Shown here piece after piece: positions 1 to 7,801 of a stretch of DNA of 33,121 nucleotides (position 1 is the stretch's first letter; each line of letters starts with the position of its first letter). Location: the NCBI GenBank assembly GCA_964608945.1, contig CAZSQB010000006.1:1-33121 (forward strand), given 5' to 3'. This stretch comes from CAYWEP01 sp964608945 (GTDB lineage Bacteria; Patescibacteriota; Microgenomatia; Levybacterales; UBA12049). The notes beneath the pieces were generated by a model. That model did not search any database. It saw only the letters and a list, made by a program, of their open reading frames with translations, and was not told the DNA's origin. Position numbers and translations under genes: made by a program.

Positions 1-218
1 ATCACAATGTCTGCCTTTATCCGCTTTATTTGCATTTCTGAAAGGGGAGTCTGAACTATTTCGTTTTCCAACTCCAAACTCCGCAATGACTCACTCAACA
101 AAATCTGACAAATTTGATCAGAATAAAACCGATACTGCGTAATATCTGTTTTCTTATCCCGCAAATACCCCAGCGCATGCTGCGCAAACGGATTATCTAT
201 TACAACAACATTTTTCAT
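1..218 (-). CDS. upp: Uracil phosphoribosyltransferase, N-terminal part (cut by window edge)
   Basis: Translating the minus strand from the ATG at 218 gives 72 codons open to the window edge. The early stretch NPFAQHALGYLRDK, followed by a helix-rich segment ending in a TPL-type strand, matches the N-terminus of uracil phosphoribosyltransferase (HPLVxHKLxxLRDxxT in family members). The enzyme makes UMP from uracil and PRPP in pyrimidine salvage, in the cytosol. The PRPP-binding loop lies outside the window, so the catalytic part is not seen. There is no Shine-Dalgarno; the upstream stretch is a run of pyrimidines next to a G-rich homopolymer and the scaffold gap. The gene is divergent from the hypothetical gene at 321. 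Confidence 0.8.
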   Translation of the reverse strand, partial: MKNVVVIDNPFAQHALGYLRDKKTDITQYRFYSDQICQILLSESLRSLELENEIVQTPLSEMQIKRIKADIV

Positions 219-259
219 ATAGAAACTGGGGGGAGGAAGCTCTTATATATTTTAACAAA

Positions 260-269
260 NNNNNNNNNN
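260..269. other. Assembly gap (10 N)
   Basis: Ten undetermined bases between upp and the gene at 321. The N run probably stands for a scaffolding join whose true length is unknown, so upp and the gene at 321 may not be real neighbours. Confidence 0.98.
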
Positions 270-284
270 ACTGAGAATAACTGC

Positions 285-313
285 TTGCAAATTTATTAAT
301 CTTATAGTATACT
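285..313 (+). promoter_or_regulatory. Promoter of the gene at 321
   Basis: TTGCAA (285-290), a 17-bp spacer and TATACT (308-313) fit a housekeeping sigma-70 promoter. The ATG at 321 follows the -10 box by 7 nt, so the transcript would start at or next to the start codon. No Shine-Dalgarno is present, which fits a leaderless mRNA. Confidence 0.6.
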
Positions 314-320
314 GTATGCC

Positions 321-1499
321 ATGAGTCAAGAGTGGAAATTAACACCAGCAGGAGCCTTGGAACGCACATTTACTTACCCTTCAGGATTAACTAGGACAGA
401 ACGAGCAAACCCTAAGATTGGTAAACGGATGGTAGTTGAAAAATATTCTGATGCAAGGAGGGTTGTTTACAGTTGGGATCCAGCAAGTGATGTTGTTAGT
501 CAAGGGCTGGTTAGAACTTTCCAAAAATCTGATTATGATCGGATTGAGTTTCTTGATCCTGAAGGTCAAACTTGGACGAGAATCTTCTTCCCTAAAGCTG
601 GAGAACTTCAAGTTCATGTTCAGAGAAATACGGGCGCAGAAGGATTTGATCAACAGTGGGATGATAACGAAACTTTAACCAAACTTTCATATTACAGAGA
701 TGGACTTTCACATGGACGGTTTCAAGCAGAACCTAATTCTTCAAGTACTGGGGAACAAGAGACTTCTGAATGGCAAGTTGCGCTTCCTATATTAATAAAT
801 TATCTCAGAAACCCTGAACCACTAAGCTCAGAACTATTCAAAGTACACTTTGAAACCCTATACCCTATGATCCTTAGAAAGGTGGGACTCAAACCAAGTG
901 ACCCAATTGTGGAGGAAGCCCATAGCGTCACAAAGGAACTATACGAAAAGCTTGTTGGCCAAGCTGAAAATCCTGAGGAGGCGAGAGAATTATTAGATAT
1001 ATTCGGTATGGGGCTATCACTCGCAATGAAAGTAATAAATATTATAGGAGAAAGGAAAAGCGGCACTGTCAGAGAAGCTGTTCAGCAGTATGGGATTGAA
1101 AATGTTCTTAGTGAACAGATCAGCTCGGCAATAGAGTACTTAAACACAGCTGATAGTAATCCACTGAGAAGGGTTATTCAGATATATGATGTTGGAGATA
1201 TAACTTTTTCATGGAAAGAAATAGAAATTGAAGGAAATGTATATTTATCTAAAGAGTCACTAAAACGTGCAGGAGTTAATACTCCTTACGGAACGAATAT
1301 TCCACTTCAAGATAGTATCTTTGGGATAAACAGAGACAATGGAAGACTTAACGTGACATGTTCATCTAATAGAAAAGGTAAACATTGGACAATGACATCT
1401 CCCTTAGTTATTCCATTTCAGGATATTGCTGATATTTACACTGATCCATCTGCTGACTTTCGGGAAATAAAACCTCTCCTCCATTTAAGCTTTAAATAA
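321..1499 (+). CDS. Hypothetical protein, 392 aa
   Basis: I do not recognise this protein. It is soluble, with no signal peptide or membrane segment. The first ~140 residues are rich in aromatic and charged strand-like repeats (for example TFTYPSGLTRTER, KYSDARRVVYSWDP, FLDPEGQTWTRIFF), giving a beta-rich look somewhat like YD/RHS or antitoxin-type repeat proteins. The middle (~170-290) is predicted helical. The C-terminal ~90 residues return to strands and contain GINRDNGRLNVTCSSNRKGK. The start at 321 is set by a promoter 7 nt upstream; there is no ribosome binding site. It stands alone between the scaffold gap and tatD with its own promoter, and may be an accessory gene. Its style recalls the decayed genes at 12228-12759, but I cannot show homology. 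Confidence 0.6.
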   Translation: MSQEWKLTPAGALERTFTYPSGLTRTERANPKIGKRMVVEKYSDARRVVYSWDPASDVVSQGLVRTFQKSDYDRIEFLDPEGQTWTRIFFPKAGELQVHVQRNTGAEGFDQQWDDNETLTKLSYYRDGLSHGRFQAEPNSSSTGEQETSEWQVALPILINYLRNPEPLSSELFKVHFETLYPMILRKVGLKPSDPIVEEAHSVTKELYEKLVGQAENPEEARELLDIFGMGLSLAMKVINIIGERKSGTVREAVQQYGIENVLSEQISSAIEYLNTADSNPLRRVIQIYDVGDITFSWKEIEIEGNVYLSKESLKRAGVNTPYGTNIPLQDSIFGINRDNGRLNVTCSSNRKGKHWTMTSPLVIPFQDIADIYTDPSADFREIKPLLHLSFK

Positions 1500-1564
1500 T
1501 TCCTTTACGTACATGTTTAAACTATAAAAGGTATGCCTATGGTATCCTGTATATAACAAAATAT

Positions 1565-2386
1565 ATGATCGACGTCCATTGCCATCTTAACTTCCACGCC
1601 TACAAACACGACGTTGATGAGGTAATTCAAAATGCCTTAAAAAGGGGAGTCACAAGGATTATTAACACCGGCACCAAGATAGACTCAAGCCAGGAAGCAG
1701 TCAGGCTCGCTGAAAAATACGACGATTTATACGCAATCGTTGGCATCCACCCTCACCACGCCGACAAGCATGAAGGATCCTTCGACAAGCTCAGGACAAG
1801 CTGGATCGCAGAACTTGACCGCCTTGCCCCCCACCCAAAAGTTTTGGCGATAGGGGAGATCGGTTTGGATTTTTATGAGTATAAATCAAATGGCATTGTT
1901 GATCCTACACATCAACGCCATATCTTCATAGAACAAATCAAGCTCGCCTCCCGCCACAACCTCCCCCTGCAAATCCACAACCGTCAGGCAGGAAAAGATA
2001 TTATAAAAATCCTCAAAGCACACAGACATCTTTTACAAAAAGTGCCAGGGATGTTCCACTGTTTTGCCGGAACGAAAGAAGTCCTGCACGATGCACTCGA
2101 TCTTGGTTTTTATATCGGATTTGACGGCAATATCACCTATCCGGGCTTGGCTCCCGGGGAATCAACTGACCTATCCGACTTGGCACGCCTCACTCCCCTT
2201 GACCGCCTTGTTATTGAAACCGATGCTCCTTTTCTCACCCCTATTCCCCACAGAGGCACAAGAAATACCCCTTCCTATGTTATAATTACCGCACAGTATA
2301 TAGCAAAACTAAAAGGCGTCTCTTTTGAAGAGCTTGTAGTGCAAACAGACAAAAACGTCTATACTGTATTTGACAAACTTCGTTAG
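1565..2386 (+). CDS. tatD: TatD-family metal-dependent deoxyribonuclease
   Basis: A 273-aa TIM-barrel hydrolase of the TatD family (cytosolic 3'-5' DNase / D-aminoacyl-tRNA-deacylase-like metalloenzyme). Visible metal-ligand motifs are DVHCHLNF at residues 3-10, GIHPHH near 60, GEIGLDFY with the bridging Glu near 97-104, QIHNRQA near 138, FHCFAG near 162, and ETDAPFL near 218 followed by PHRG. Length is close to the usual ~260. Residues 71-79 (GSFDKLRTS) are encoded by a piece of an intergenic repeat, in a loop between two conserved strands. A -10-like TATAAC at 1552-1557 lies 7 nt before the ATG. The end of the ORF runs into another copy of the repeat (2371-2450). Confidence 0.92.
   Translation: MIDVHCHLNFHAYKHDVDEVIQNALKRGVTRIINTGTKIDSSQEAVRLAEKYDDLYAIVGIHPHHADKHEGSFDKLRTSWIAELDRLAPHPKVLAIGEIGLDFYEYKSNGIVDPTHQRHIFIEQIKLASRHNLPLQIHNRQAGKDIIKILKAHRHLLQKVPGMFHCFAGTKEVLHDALDLGFYIGFDGNITYPGLAPGESTDLSDLARLTPLDRLVIETDAPFLTPIPHRGTRNTPSYVIITAQYIAKLKGVSFEELVVQTDKNVYTVFDKLR
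1775..1801 (+). repeat. Half-site of the REP-like palindrome, in frame inside tatD
   Basis: The stretch GGATCCTTCGACAAGCTCAG and its continuation to 1801 is the complement-sense arm of the same element seen between genes at 2394-2445 (CCTGAGCGAAG...GAAGGATCC). It codes for GSFDKLRTS within TatD, in phase, and keeps the ORF open. Confidence 0.75.
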
Positions 2387-2450
2387 TTTGTCATCCTGAG
2401 CGAAGCCCCGTACCGTCTGGTACAGGGCGAAGTCGAAGGATCCCATTGAC
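2371..2450. repeat. Intergenic palindromic (REP-like) repeat after tatD
   Basis: Starts with a perfect 9-bp inverted repeat TGACAAACT (2371-2379) / AGTTTGTCA (2385-2393) around the tatD stop. It continues as GTCATCCTGAGCGAAG, an inner palindrome GTACC-gtct-GGTAC, then GTCGAAGGATCC. This is the widespread GTCATCCTGAGCG...GAAGGATC type of bacterial palindromic repeat. There is no T tract, so it is not an obvious terminator. It fills the whole gap between tatD and the glycosyltransferase. Confidence 0.75.
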
Positions 2451-2463
2451 ATCCCAGAATAAA

Positions 2464-3957
2464 ATGATTAATTTTTTTGACAGAATATTTACCCGGTATC
2501 CGAATAAAACGCGTCGGTTTCTTGAGCTCTCTTTGGGTTTTGCTACATGGATCGTGATCCTCTCACCGCTTTGGGGTTCTCTTCTTATTCCGGCTCTCCT
2601 TGCTTACTTTATCCTCTTTTTTGACGTGTACTGGTTTTATAAATCCTACTCACTCGTTATCACAGCGTATCGCGCATCAAAGCGCATAAAGCAAGCAGAA
2701 AAAACCGACTGGCTCGCCAAAGCAAAACCGCTTCATAATTTTAAAAAGGTGAACCACATCTTGGTTATTCCAAATTACAAGGAGCGAGTTGAGAAACTCC
2801 GCATTACGCTCCTTGCGATTGCAAATCAGACCTTTCCCACAAAACAGATTCACATCGTTTTGGCTATGGAAGAAAGAGAAGAAGACGGTCGGGAAAAAGC
2901 AAATGAGCTTATTAAAGAATTCTCCTCAGTCTTTGGGAGTATTTTTGCCTCCTACCATCCGGATGTCCCAGGTGAAATAAGGGGAAAATCATCCAATGAA
3001 GCGTATGGGGGGAAAGTTGCATACGAAAAATTATTTGTCAATGGAAATCTCGATATTGACTTTGCAACCGCCTCATCCGTAGATGCTGATTCTATTTTTG
3101 ACAAGCAATACTTTTCCTATCTCTCCTATAAATTCTTAAGCGACGATAGGCGGTATAACAAATTCTGGCAATCAGCAGTCGTTTTTTACAGCAATATTTG
3201 GAAAGTACCTGCGCCAACGCGTATTATTTCTTTCTTCGGCAGCCTGTATCGGATGTCTATGCTGGTTCAGGGAGACAGGCTTATTACGCAATCAACCTAC
3301 ACCCTCTCTTTTAAGCTCTTAAAAGAAATTGACTTCTGGGATGTCGATGTCATTCCTGAAGACTACCGTATTTTCTTCAAAGCGTTTTTCCGCAAGAAAG
3401 GTCGCATGTGGGTTGAACCAATCTTTCTTAAGACATCAATGGATGCAGCTTTTTCAACAGGCTATATTAAAAGTTTGAAAAATAAATATCATCAGGAGCG
3501 CAGATGGTCATGGGGTGTATCTGATGATCCTCTCTTTATTAAATGGTGGTTCACTGTTCCAGACGTTCCTTTTGTCAGAAAAACGACCATGCTCTACCAC
3601 GTCCTCCTCGATCACTTTCTTTGGCCGTCCAATTGGTTTATCATAACCGTTGCGGCCAATATCATGCCATTTGTCAATCCGGTATTTTACAGAACAGCGC
3701 TTGGGTACATGCTGCCAAAAATGGCTGGGTTTATCTTAACTTCGTGTCTTTTGGCAATTGTCGCCATGATCTTTATCGATTACAAGAATCGTCCTGAAAA
3801 CGCCAATTTACCGCTTCGCCGTAAACTCCTCTTTCCGCTTGAGTTTTTCTTAATGCCTATCGTCGGCTTCTTCTTGTCATCTCTTCCTGCACTTATCTCA
3901 CACACACAACTTATGCTCGGCAAAAGGCTTGAGTATAAGGTAACAGATAAAGTATGA
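2464..3957 (+). CDS. Membrane-bound family 2 glycosyltransferase
   Basis: About 497 aa. An N-terminal hydrophobic hairpin (~20-55) precedes a GT-A catalytic domain: nucleotide-sugar strand HILVIPNYKE (~100), SSVDADSIF (~208-216, the DxD-type metal site), acceptor/base motif PEDYRIFF (~300) and QERRWSWG (~343), the Q(x)xRW-like signature of processive GT2 enzymes. Three or more membrane helices follow (~390-490). It probably transfers sugars to a lipid or growing envelope glycan at the inner face of the membrane. The frame is open from a TTG at 2446 that lies inside the upstream repeat; I prefer the ATG at 2464, but neither has a Shine-Dalgarno. The stop overlaps the next start by 4 bases, so translation is coupled. 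The substrate is unknown. Confidence 0.85.
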   Translation: MINFFDRIFTRYPNKTRRFLELSLGFATWIVILSPLWGSLLIPALLAYFILFFDVYWFYKSYSLVITAYRASKRIKQAEKTDWLAKAKPLHNFKKVNHILVIPNYKERVEKLRITLLAIANQTFPTKQIHIVLAMEEREEDGREKANELIKEFSSVFGSIFASYHPDVPGEIRGKSSNEAYGGKVAYEKLFVNGNLDIDFATASSVDADSIFDKQYFSYLSYKFLSDDRRYNKFWQSAVVFYSNIWKVPAPTRIISFFGSLYRMSMLVQGDRLITQSTYTLSFKLLKEIDFWDVDVIPEDYRIFFKAFFRKKGRMWVEPIFLKTSMDAAFSTGYIKSLKNKYHQERRWSWGVSDDPLFIKWWFTVPDVPFVRKTTMLYHVLLDHFLWPSNWFIITVAANIMPFVNPVFYRTALGYMLPKMAGFILTSCLLAIVAMIFIDYKNRPENANLPLRRKLLFPLEFFLMPIVGFFLSSLPALISHTQLMLGKRLEYKVTDKV

Positions 3958-5453
3958 AAACGCTCTCCGATCGTCGGCAGCACGACGTTCATTTTCTCCT
4001 GATTGTCTCTTTTCTCTTTTTTCTTCTTCGTCTTCCCTCGCTTATTGAGCCTTACTGGTATGGAGATGAAGGAATTTATCAAACGATCGGATTTGCGCTG
4101 AGAAACGGCAGGCTATTATATGATGGCATTTGGGACAACAAGCCTCCCCTTCTCTACCTTCTTTACGCATTCTTCAATGGAGATCAAGGGACTATCCGTC
4201 TTGCCTCGCTTCTTAGCGGCATTGCTTCAGTCATCGTCTTTTACTTTTTGGCAAAAAAAGTGTTTCGATGGTCACGCGCGACGAGTATTGCTACAATAGC
4301 GTTTGCACTACTTTTCTCCCTTCCCTTGGTTGAGGGAAATATAGCCAATGCAGAAAATTTCATGCTCCTCCCGATTCTTCTTGCCGCATATCTCGTCTAT
4401 CAGCACGAAAATACTAAATACTTAATACTTAATACTAAATACAAAGTGTTATTTGTTGCCGGTCTACTCTTGGGGATTGCTTTTCTTTTCAAAATCGTCG
4501 CTGTTTTTGACCTGGCGGCATTTTCATTATTTCTCCTTTTTCTTCCTTTTTTACACGATATACAAAAGGCAAAACGTTTTTCTCTTTCTCTGTTGCCCCT
4601 CAAATCACTTGGGTCACTCCTTTTAGGGTTTCTTTCACCTGTTCTCCTAACAGTACTCTATTTTTTCATCCAAGGCAGTATGACAAGCTTCCTGCAAGCA
4701 AGCTTCCTGCAAAACATCGGCTATGTCGGATACAAGAATGAATTCTTCATCCCACACGGACTGTTGTTGTTTAAGGTATTGTTACTGCTCGTTTTTGTAG
4801 GAGTTCTTTTTATTAAAAGAAATACGCTTCCCAAAAACGCTCTGTTTCTACTTCTCTGGCTTGCTTTTTCCGTATTCAATGCATACTTCTCGAACCGACC
4901 GTATACGCACTATATTCTTGTTGCCCTCCCAAGCGTGAGCCTTTGCCTTGGCCTTACGATTTCATCCTGGAAAAAATCGTTCGTTATCTTCGCGTGCTTT
5001 CTTCTCGCATTAGTGCTTTTATCCAAACAATTTGGGCCTTCGGATTTTAATAAATACAAAAAAACCGCTGCCTACTATCAGAATTTCATGACATTTCTGT
5101 TGGGACAAAAAAGCGTTTCTGAATATCAGGCGTTTTTTGACAGCGATGTTCCCCGTGACTACGAAGTTGCGCGATATATAAAAAATCTTCCCGATAAAAA
5201 TAAAGGAGTGTTCATATGGGGAAACAGCGCACAACTCTATGTGCTATCGGGAACGCTCCCGCCGGGAAGGTACGCAGTTGCATACCATATAGCAGGAGAC
5301 AAAGCGCTTTCTGAGACGGAAGATGTTTTGCAAAAGGCAAAACCGAAATATATTGTTCTCATGCATGACGCATCCAACTACCCTTTCTCACTTTTGGGAT
5401 ATCAACCGAAGATGCTTATAAGAGACACTGCTATTTATGAACGTACTGATTAG
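3954..5453 (+). CDS. ArnT/PMT-like GT-C glycosyltransferase
   Basis: A 499-aa polytopic membrane protein with the ArnT/PMT_2 signature: acidic pair D38-E39 in the first extracytoplasmic loop (YWYGDEGIY), then IWDNKPPLLYLLYAFF at 59-74. Roughly 10-12 hydrophobic helices follow, then a soluble C-terminal part (~390-499). Enzymes of this type move a sugar from a polyprenyl-phosphate donor to lipid, protein or glycan outside the membrane, which fits the polyprenyl-phosphate enzymes encoded just downstream. The start overlaps the previous stop (ATGA) and the end overlaps the next gene by 17 bases. Residues ~152-163 come from an in-frame AT-rich word repeat (4409-4442), and a 15-bp tandem duplication (4684-4713) gives a repeated SFLQA/SFLQN. 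Acceptor unknown. Confidence 0.85.
   Translation: MKTLSDRRQHDVHFLLIVSFLFFLLRLPSLIEPYWYGDEGIYQTIGFALRNGRLLYDGIWDNKPPLLYLLYAFFNGDQGTIRLASLLSGIASVIVFYFLAKKVFRWSRATSIATIAFALLFSLPLVEGNIANAENFMLLPILLAAYLVYQHENTKYLILNTKYKVLFVAGLLLGIAFLFKIVAVFDLAAFSLFLLFLPFLHDIQKAKRFSLSLLPLKSLGSLLLGFLSPVLLTVLYFFIQGSMTSFLQASFLQNIGYVGYKNEFFIPHGLLLFKVLLLLVFVGVLFIKRNTLPKNALFLLLWLAFSVFNAYFSNRPYTHYILVALPSVSLCLGLTISSWKKSFVIFACFLLALVLLSKQFGPSDFNKYKKTAAYYQNFMTFLLGQKSVSEYQAFFDSDVPRDYEVARYIKNLPDKNKGVFIWGNSAQLYVLSGTLPPGRYAVAYHIAGDKALSETEDVLQKAKPKYIVLMHDASNYPFSLLGYQPKMLIRDTAIYERTD
4409..4442. repeat. AT-rich word repeat in frame inside the GT-C gene
   Basis: Consists of AATACTAAATAC words alternating with TTAATACTT, and reads as NTKYLILNTKYK in the protein between two membrane helices. 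The words are of the same kind as the repeats at 8665-8790, 22184-22276 and 32237-32310. Confidence 0.65.
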
Positions 5454-5790
5454 AAGAATTACCGCTGATAAAATTATTCGCTTGGCAATGTTAATAACTA
5501 TTGGGTTGTTGCTTCTGCAGTTTATCTATATTGTTTTAAACTTTAACCATATCCCGCCGGTGATTCCTCTTTTTAATCAACTTCCCTGGGGCGAACAACG
5601 GCTCGGTGATAAGTTATATATTTTTCTTCCTTTGCTCTTAGTTTTGGGCCTTTGTATAACAAATATTATCCTTTCTTCTGTATTCTACGAACGCATGCCG
5701 CTTATTTCTCGCATTCTCGGGGTTACCAATATGCTACTTAGTCTTTTATCAATTATTTTTATCGTTCGCACTGTTCAGCTTATTGTGTGA
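5437..5790 (+). CDS. Small three-to-four-helix membrane protein (possibly DUF1648-like)
   Basis: A 117-aa membrane protein: one helix at ~16-34, a short extracytoplasmic loop with HIPPVIPLFNQLPWGE, then helices at ~63-82 and ~92-115. The loop (two prolines, then P-L-F-N and G) resembles the conserved loop of DUF1648 proteins (P-x-I-P-x-H-F/W-N-x-x-G), but I cannot be sure. It overlaps the GT-C gene by 17 bases, and its stop lies 1 base before the next ATG, so it is made with the glycan enzymes. Role unknown; it could be an accessory subunit of the flanking membrane transferases. Confidence 0.65.
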   Translation: MNVLIRRITADKIIRLAMLITIGLLLLQFIYIVLNFNHIPPVIPLFNQLPWGEQRLGDKLYIFLPLLLVLGLCITNIILSSVFYERMPLISRILGVTNMLLSLLSIIFIVRTVQLIV

Positions 5791-5791
5791 T

Positions 5792-6874
5792 ATGGACGTT
5801 TACTCTGTTATCTTAGCACCTTTTTTAGTCGCATTTGCGGTAACAACGCTCACCGCTCCACTCGTTATCCGCCTCATGCGAAAATTCGGCATTCTTGATG
5901 ACCCAACGATTCACAAACACCCGGGTGTTATTCACAGAAAGCCAATACCTCGGGGTGGAGGAATTCCGCTTTTTATTGGGACATTTGTGGCGGGTCTCCT
6001 TTTTTTGCCCCTCAATACTATTACGCTTTCTCTCTATGTTGCAGCATTTATTGCACTAGTAATCGGTATCATTGACGATAAATTAAATGCGGTTTCCAAA
6101 GACGTTTCTCCCTATCTCCGATTCTTGATTAATATTCTCTGTGCTGTTATCGTCGTCGGCAGCGGCGTCAACGTCCCATTTATTACCAATCCACTGGGTG
6201 GAATCCTCCATTTAAATACGATCGTTTTTAAGGTACCTGGACTTTTCGCAATTGACCTTGCATCAATTATCGCAATCATTTGGATTATATGGGTTATGAA
6301 TATGCTCAATTGGAGTAAAGGCGTTGATGGACAAATGCCAGGCATCGTTGCCATCTCGGCAATTGTGATTGGGCTTTTGAGTCTTCGCTTTCCAAATATA
6401 CAAGAAACTGCTCTAATCGATGCCAAACTCTCATTTATTATCGCAGGAGCGTCAATTGGTTTTTTGCTTTTTAATTTTTATCCAGCGAAGATTTTTCCGG
6501 GATACGGCGCAACAAGCCTTTACCTTCTCCTTGCGGTCGTCTCGATTCTTTCAAGCGCAAAATTAGCAACAGCAATTCTTGTCATGGGCGTCCCGACGGT
6601 TGATGCCGCATTCACCATCCTGCGCAGGGTATTAAGCGGTCGATCACCCTTCTGGCATGATAACAAACACCTCCACCATCTTCTATTGAAACTTGGCTTT
6701 GGCCAACGACAAGTCGCGTTGTTTTATTGGGGTATTTCTGCTATATTGGGATCGATTTCACTTGCGCTTCAGAGCAGGAGTAAAGTGTTTGCTATCGTAA
6801 TGCTCATTGTAATTGTTGGTGGAGCACTATTTTTTTTGCATTTGCTCGTAAGACATGAAAAAGAAACTTCGTGA
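5792..6874 (+). CDS. WecA/TagO-like UDP-sugar:polyprenyl-phosphate sugar-phosphate transferase
   Basis: About 360 aa with ~10-11 membrane helices. Family motifs in order: HRKPIPRGGGIPLF (~45-58, polyprenyl-P/nucleotide loop), IGIIDDKLNA (~88-97, catalytic Asp-Asp), NMLNWSKGVDGQ (~170-181, the N-x-x-N-x-x-D-G-x-D-G region), and KHLHHLLLKLGF (~290, the HIHH motif specific to the WecA/TagO branch rather than MraY). It should attach a HexNAc-1-phosphate from a UDP-sugar to undecaprenyl or decaprenyl phosphate on the cytoplasmic face, starting a lipid-linked glycan. The frame is open from a TTG at 5783 inside the previous gene; the ATG at 5792, one base after that gene's stop, is the more natural start. 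Its end overlaps the next gene by 20 bases. Confidence 0.88.
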   Translation: MDVYSVILAPFLVAFAVTTLTAPLVIRLMRKFGILDDPTIHKHPGVIHRKPIPRGGGIPLFIGTFVAGLLFLPLNTITLSLYVAAFIALVIGIIDDKLNAVSKDVSPYLRFLINILCAVIVVGSGVNVPFITNPLGGILHLNTIVFKVPGLFAIDLASIIAIIWIIWVMNMLNWSKGVDGQMPGIVAISAIVIGLLSLRFPNIQETALIDAKLSFIIAGASIGFLLFNFYPAKIFPGYGATSLYLLLAVVSILSSAKLATAILVMGVPTVDAAFTILRRVLSGRSPFWHDNKHLHHLLLKLGFGQRQVALFYWGISAILGSISLALQSRSKVFAIVMLIVIVGGALFFLHLLVRHEKETS

Positions 6875-7799
6875 TATCCTACGCTTGCTTCGACCGAGGC
6901 AGTGGATAAAAAACCTTGCTGTCTTTGCCGCACTTATCTTCACTGGCGAATTATTCAACCTGGATGTACTCCTCGATGTTACATATGGCTTTTTTATTTT
7001 TTGTGCGATTTCAAGCGGCATATATATCATCAATGACATCTTTGACATAGACAAAGATCGGCAACATCCATTCAAAAAATTTCGACCGCTCGCAAATGGA
7101 GATGTTTCACCAACTCTTGGCGTAATAATCGCAGCCATATTGATTATTTCATCCCTCATCACAAGCTACTTTATTACACCAGCTTTTTTCCTCATCGCCG
7201 TTGTTTACCTTATGCTCCAATTTTCCTATTCAGCCTTCCTCAAACACATCGCTGTTATTGATATCCTCGCACTCGCAGGCGGCTACATACTCCGCGTCTA
7301 CGCGGGAGAAATTGTCAGCGGATATCATATCTCAGTCTGGCTACTATTAACAACCATTTCTTTATCGCTCTTCCTCGCTATAGGAAAACGTCGACGTGAA
7401 CTAACACTCATCTCAGAACACGCGGGAGCAAATATTGCTGCTGTGAGGAAATCTCTCTCACATTACTCAGAACGCCTACTTGACGTCTATGCCTCAATCT
7501 TCGCAACCTCAACATTCATCTCGTATGCGCTTTTTACCTTTTTGGGGTATTCAAATACTATATCGACAACCAATGAACTGCTGCTCCCTCAATTTTTACC
7601 AGACTACCTGAATAGAAAATGGTTGATGTTAACGATTATTCCTGTCGTCTATGGACTAATGCGCTATTTGCAGGATATTTATGAGAAGCACGAGGGAGAA
7701 AGCCCTGAGAGGGTTCTCTTTTCTGATAAATCACTTCTTGCAACAGTTCTTGCCTGGGGATTTCTCGTCATCCTTATTATTTACGGCCTAAAGGCGTAG
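6855..7799 (+). CDS. UbiA-family decaprenyl-phosphate phosphoribosyltransferase-like enzyme
   Basis: A 314-aa polytopic UbiA prenyltransferase. The first Asp-rich motif is N60-D61-x-x-D64-x-D66-K-D68-R69 followed by HP and FRPLANG. This NDxxDxxxDRxHPxKxxRPLAxG form is typical of 5-phosphoribosyl-1-pyrophosphate:decaprenyl-phosphate phosphoribosyltransferases (the Rv3806c/UbiA group). The second region has DILALAGGYILRVYAG and GKRRREL. The product would be a polyprenyl-phosphoribose, precursor of polyprenyl-phospho-arabinose or -ribose donors that ArnT-like GT-C enzymes use. No DprE1/DprE2 epimerase is in the window. It is the last gene of the plus-strand glycan operon; its stop is 2 bp from the stop of the opposing gene, leaving no space for a separate terminator. 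Confidence 0.85.
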   Translation: MKKKLRDILRLLRPRQWIKNLAVFAALIFTGELFNLDVLLDVTYGFFIFCAISSGIYIINDIFDIDKDRQHPFKKFRPLANGDVSPTLGVIIAAILIISSLITSYFITPAFFLIAVVYLMLQFSYSAFLKHIAVIDILALAGGYILRVYAGEIVSGYHISVWLLLTTISLSLFLAIGKRRRELTLISEHAGANIAAVRKSLSHYSERLLDVYASIFATSTFISYALFTFLGYSNTISTTNELLLPQFLPDYLNRKWLMLTIIPVVYGLMRYLQDIYEKHEGESPERVLFSDKSLLATVLAWGFLVILIIYGLKA

Positions 7800-7801
7800 T
7801 A

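Noticed and set aside
2371..2393. Rho-independent terminator after tatD
   Set aside because: The hairpin is present but no T tract follows, and it forms part of the palindromic repeat.
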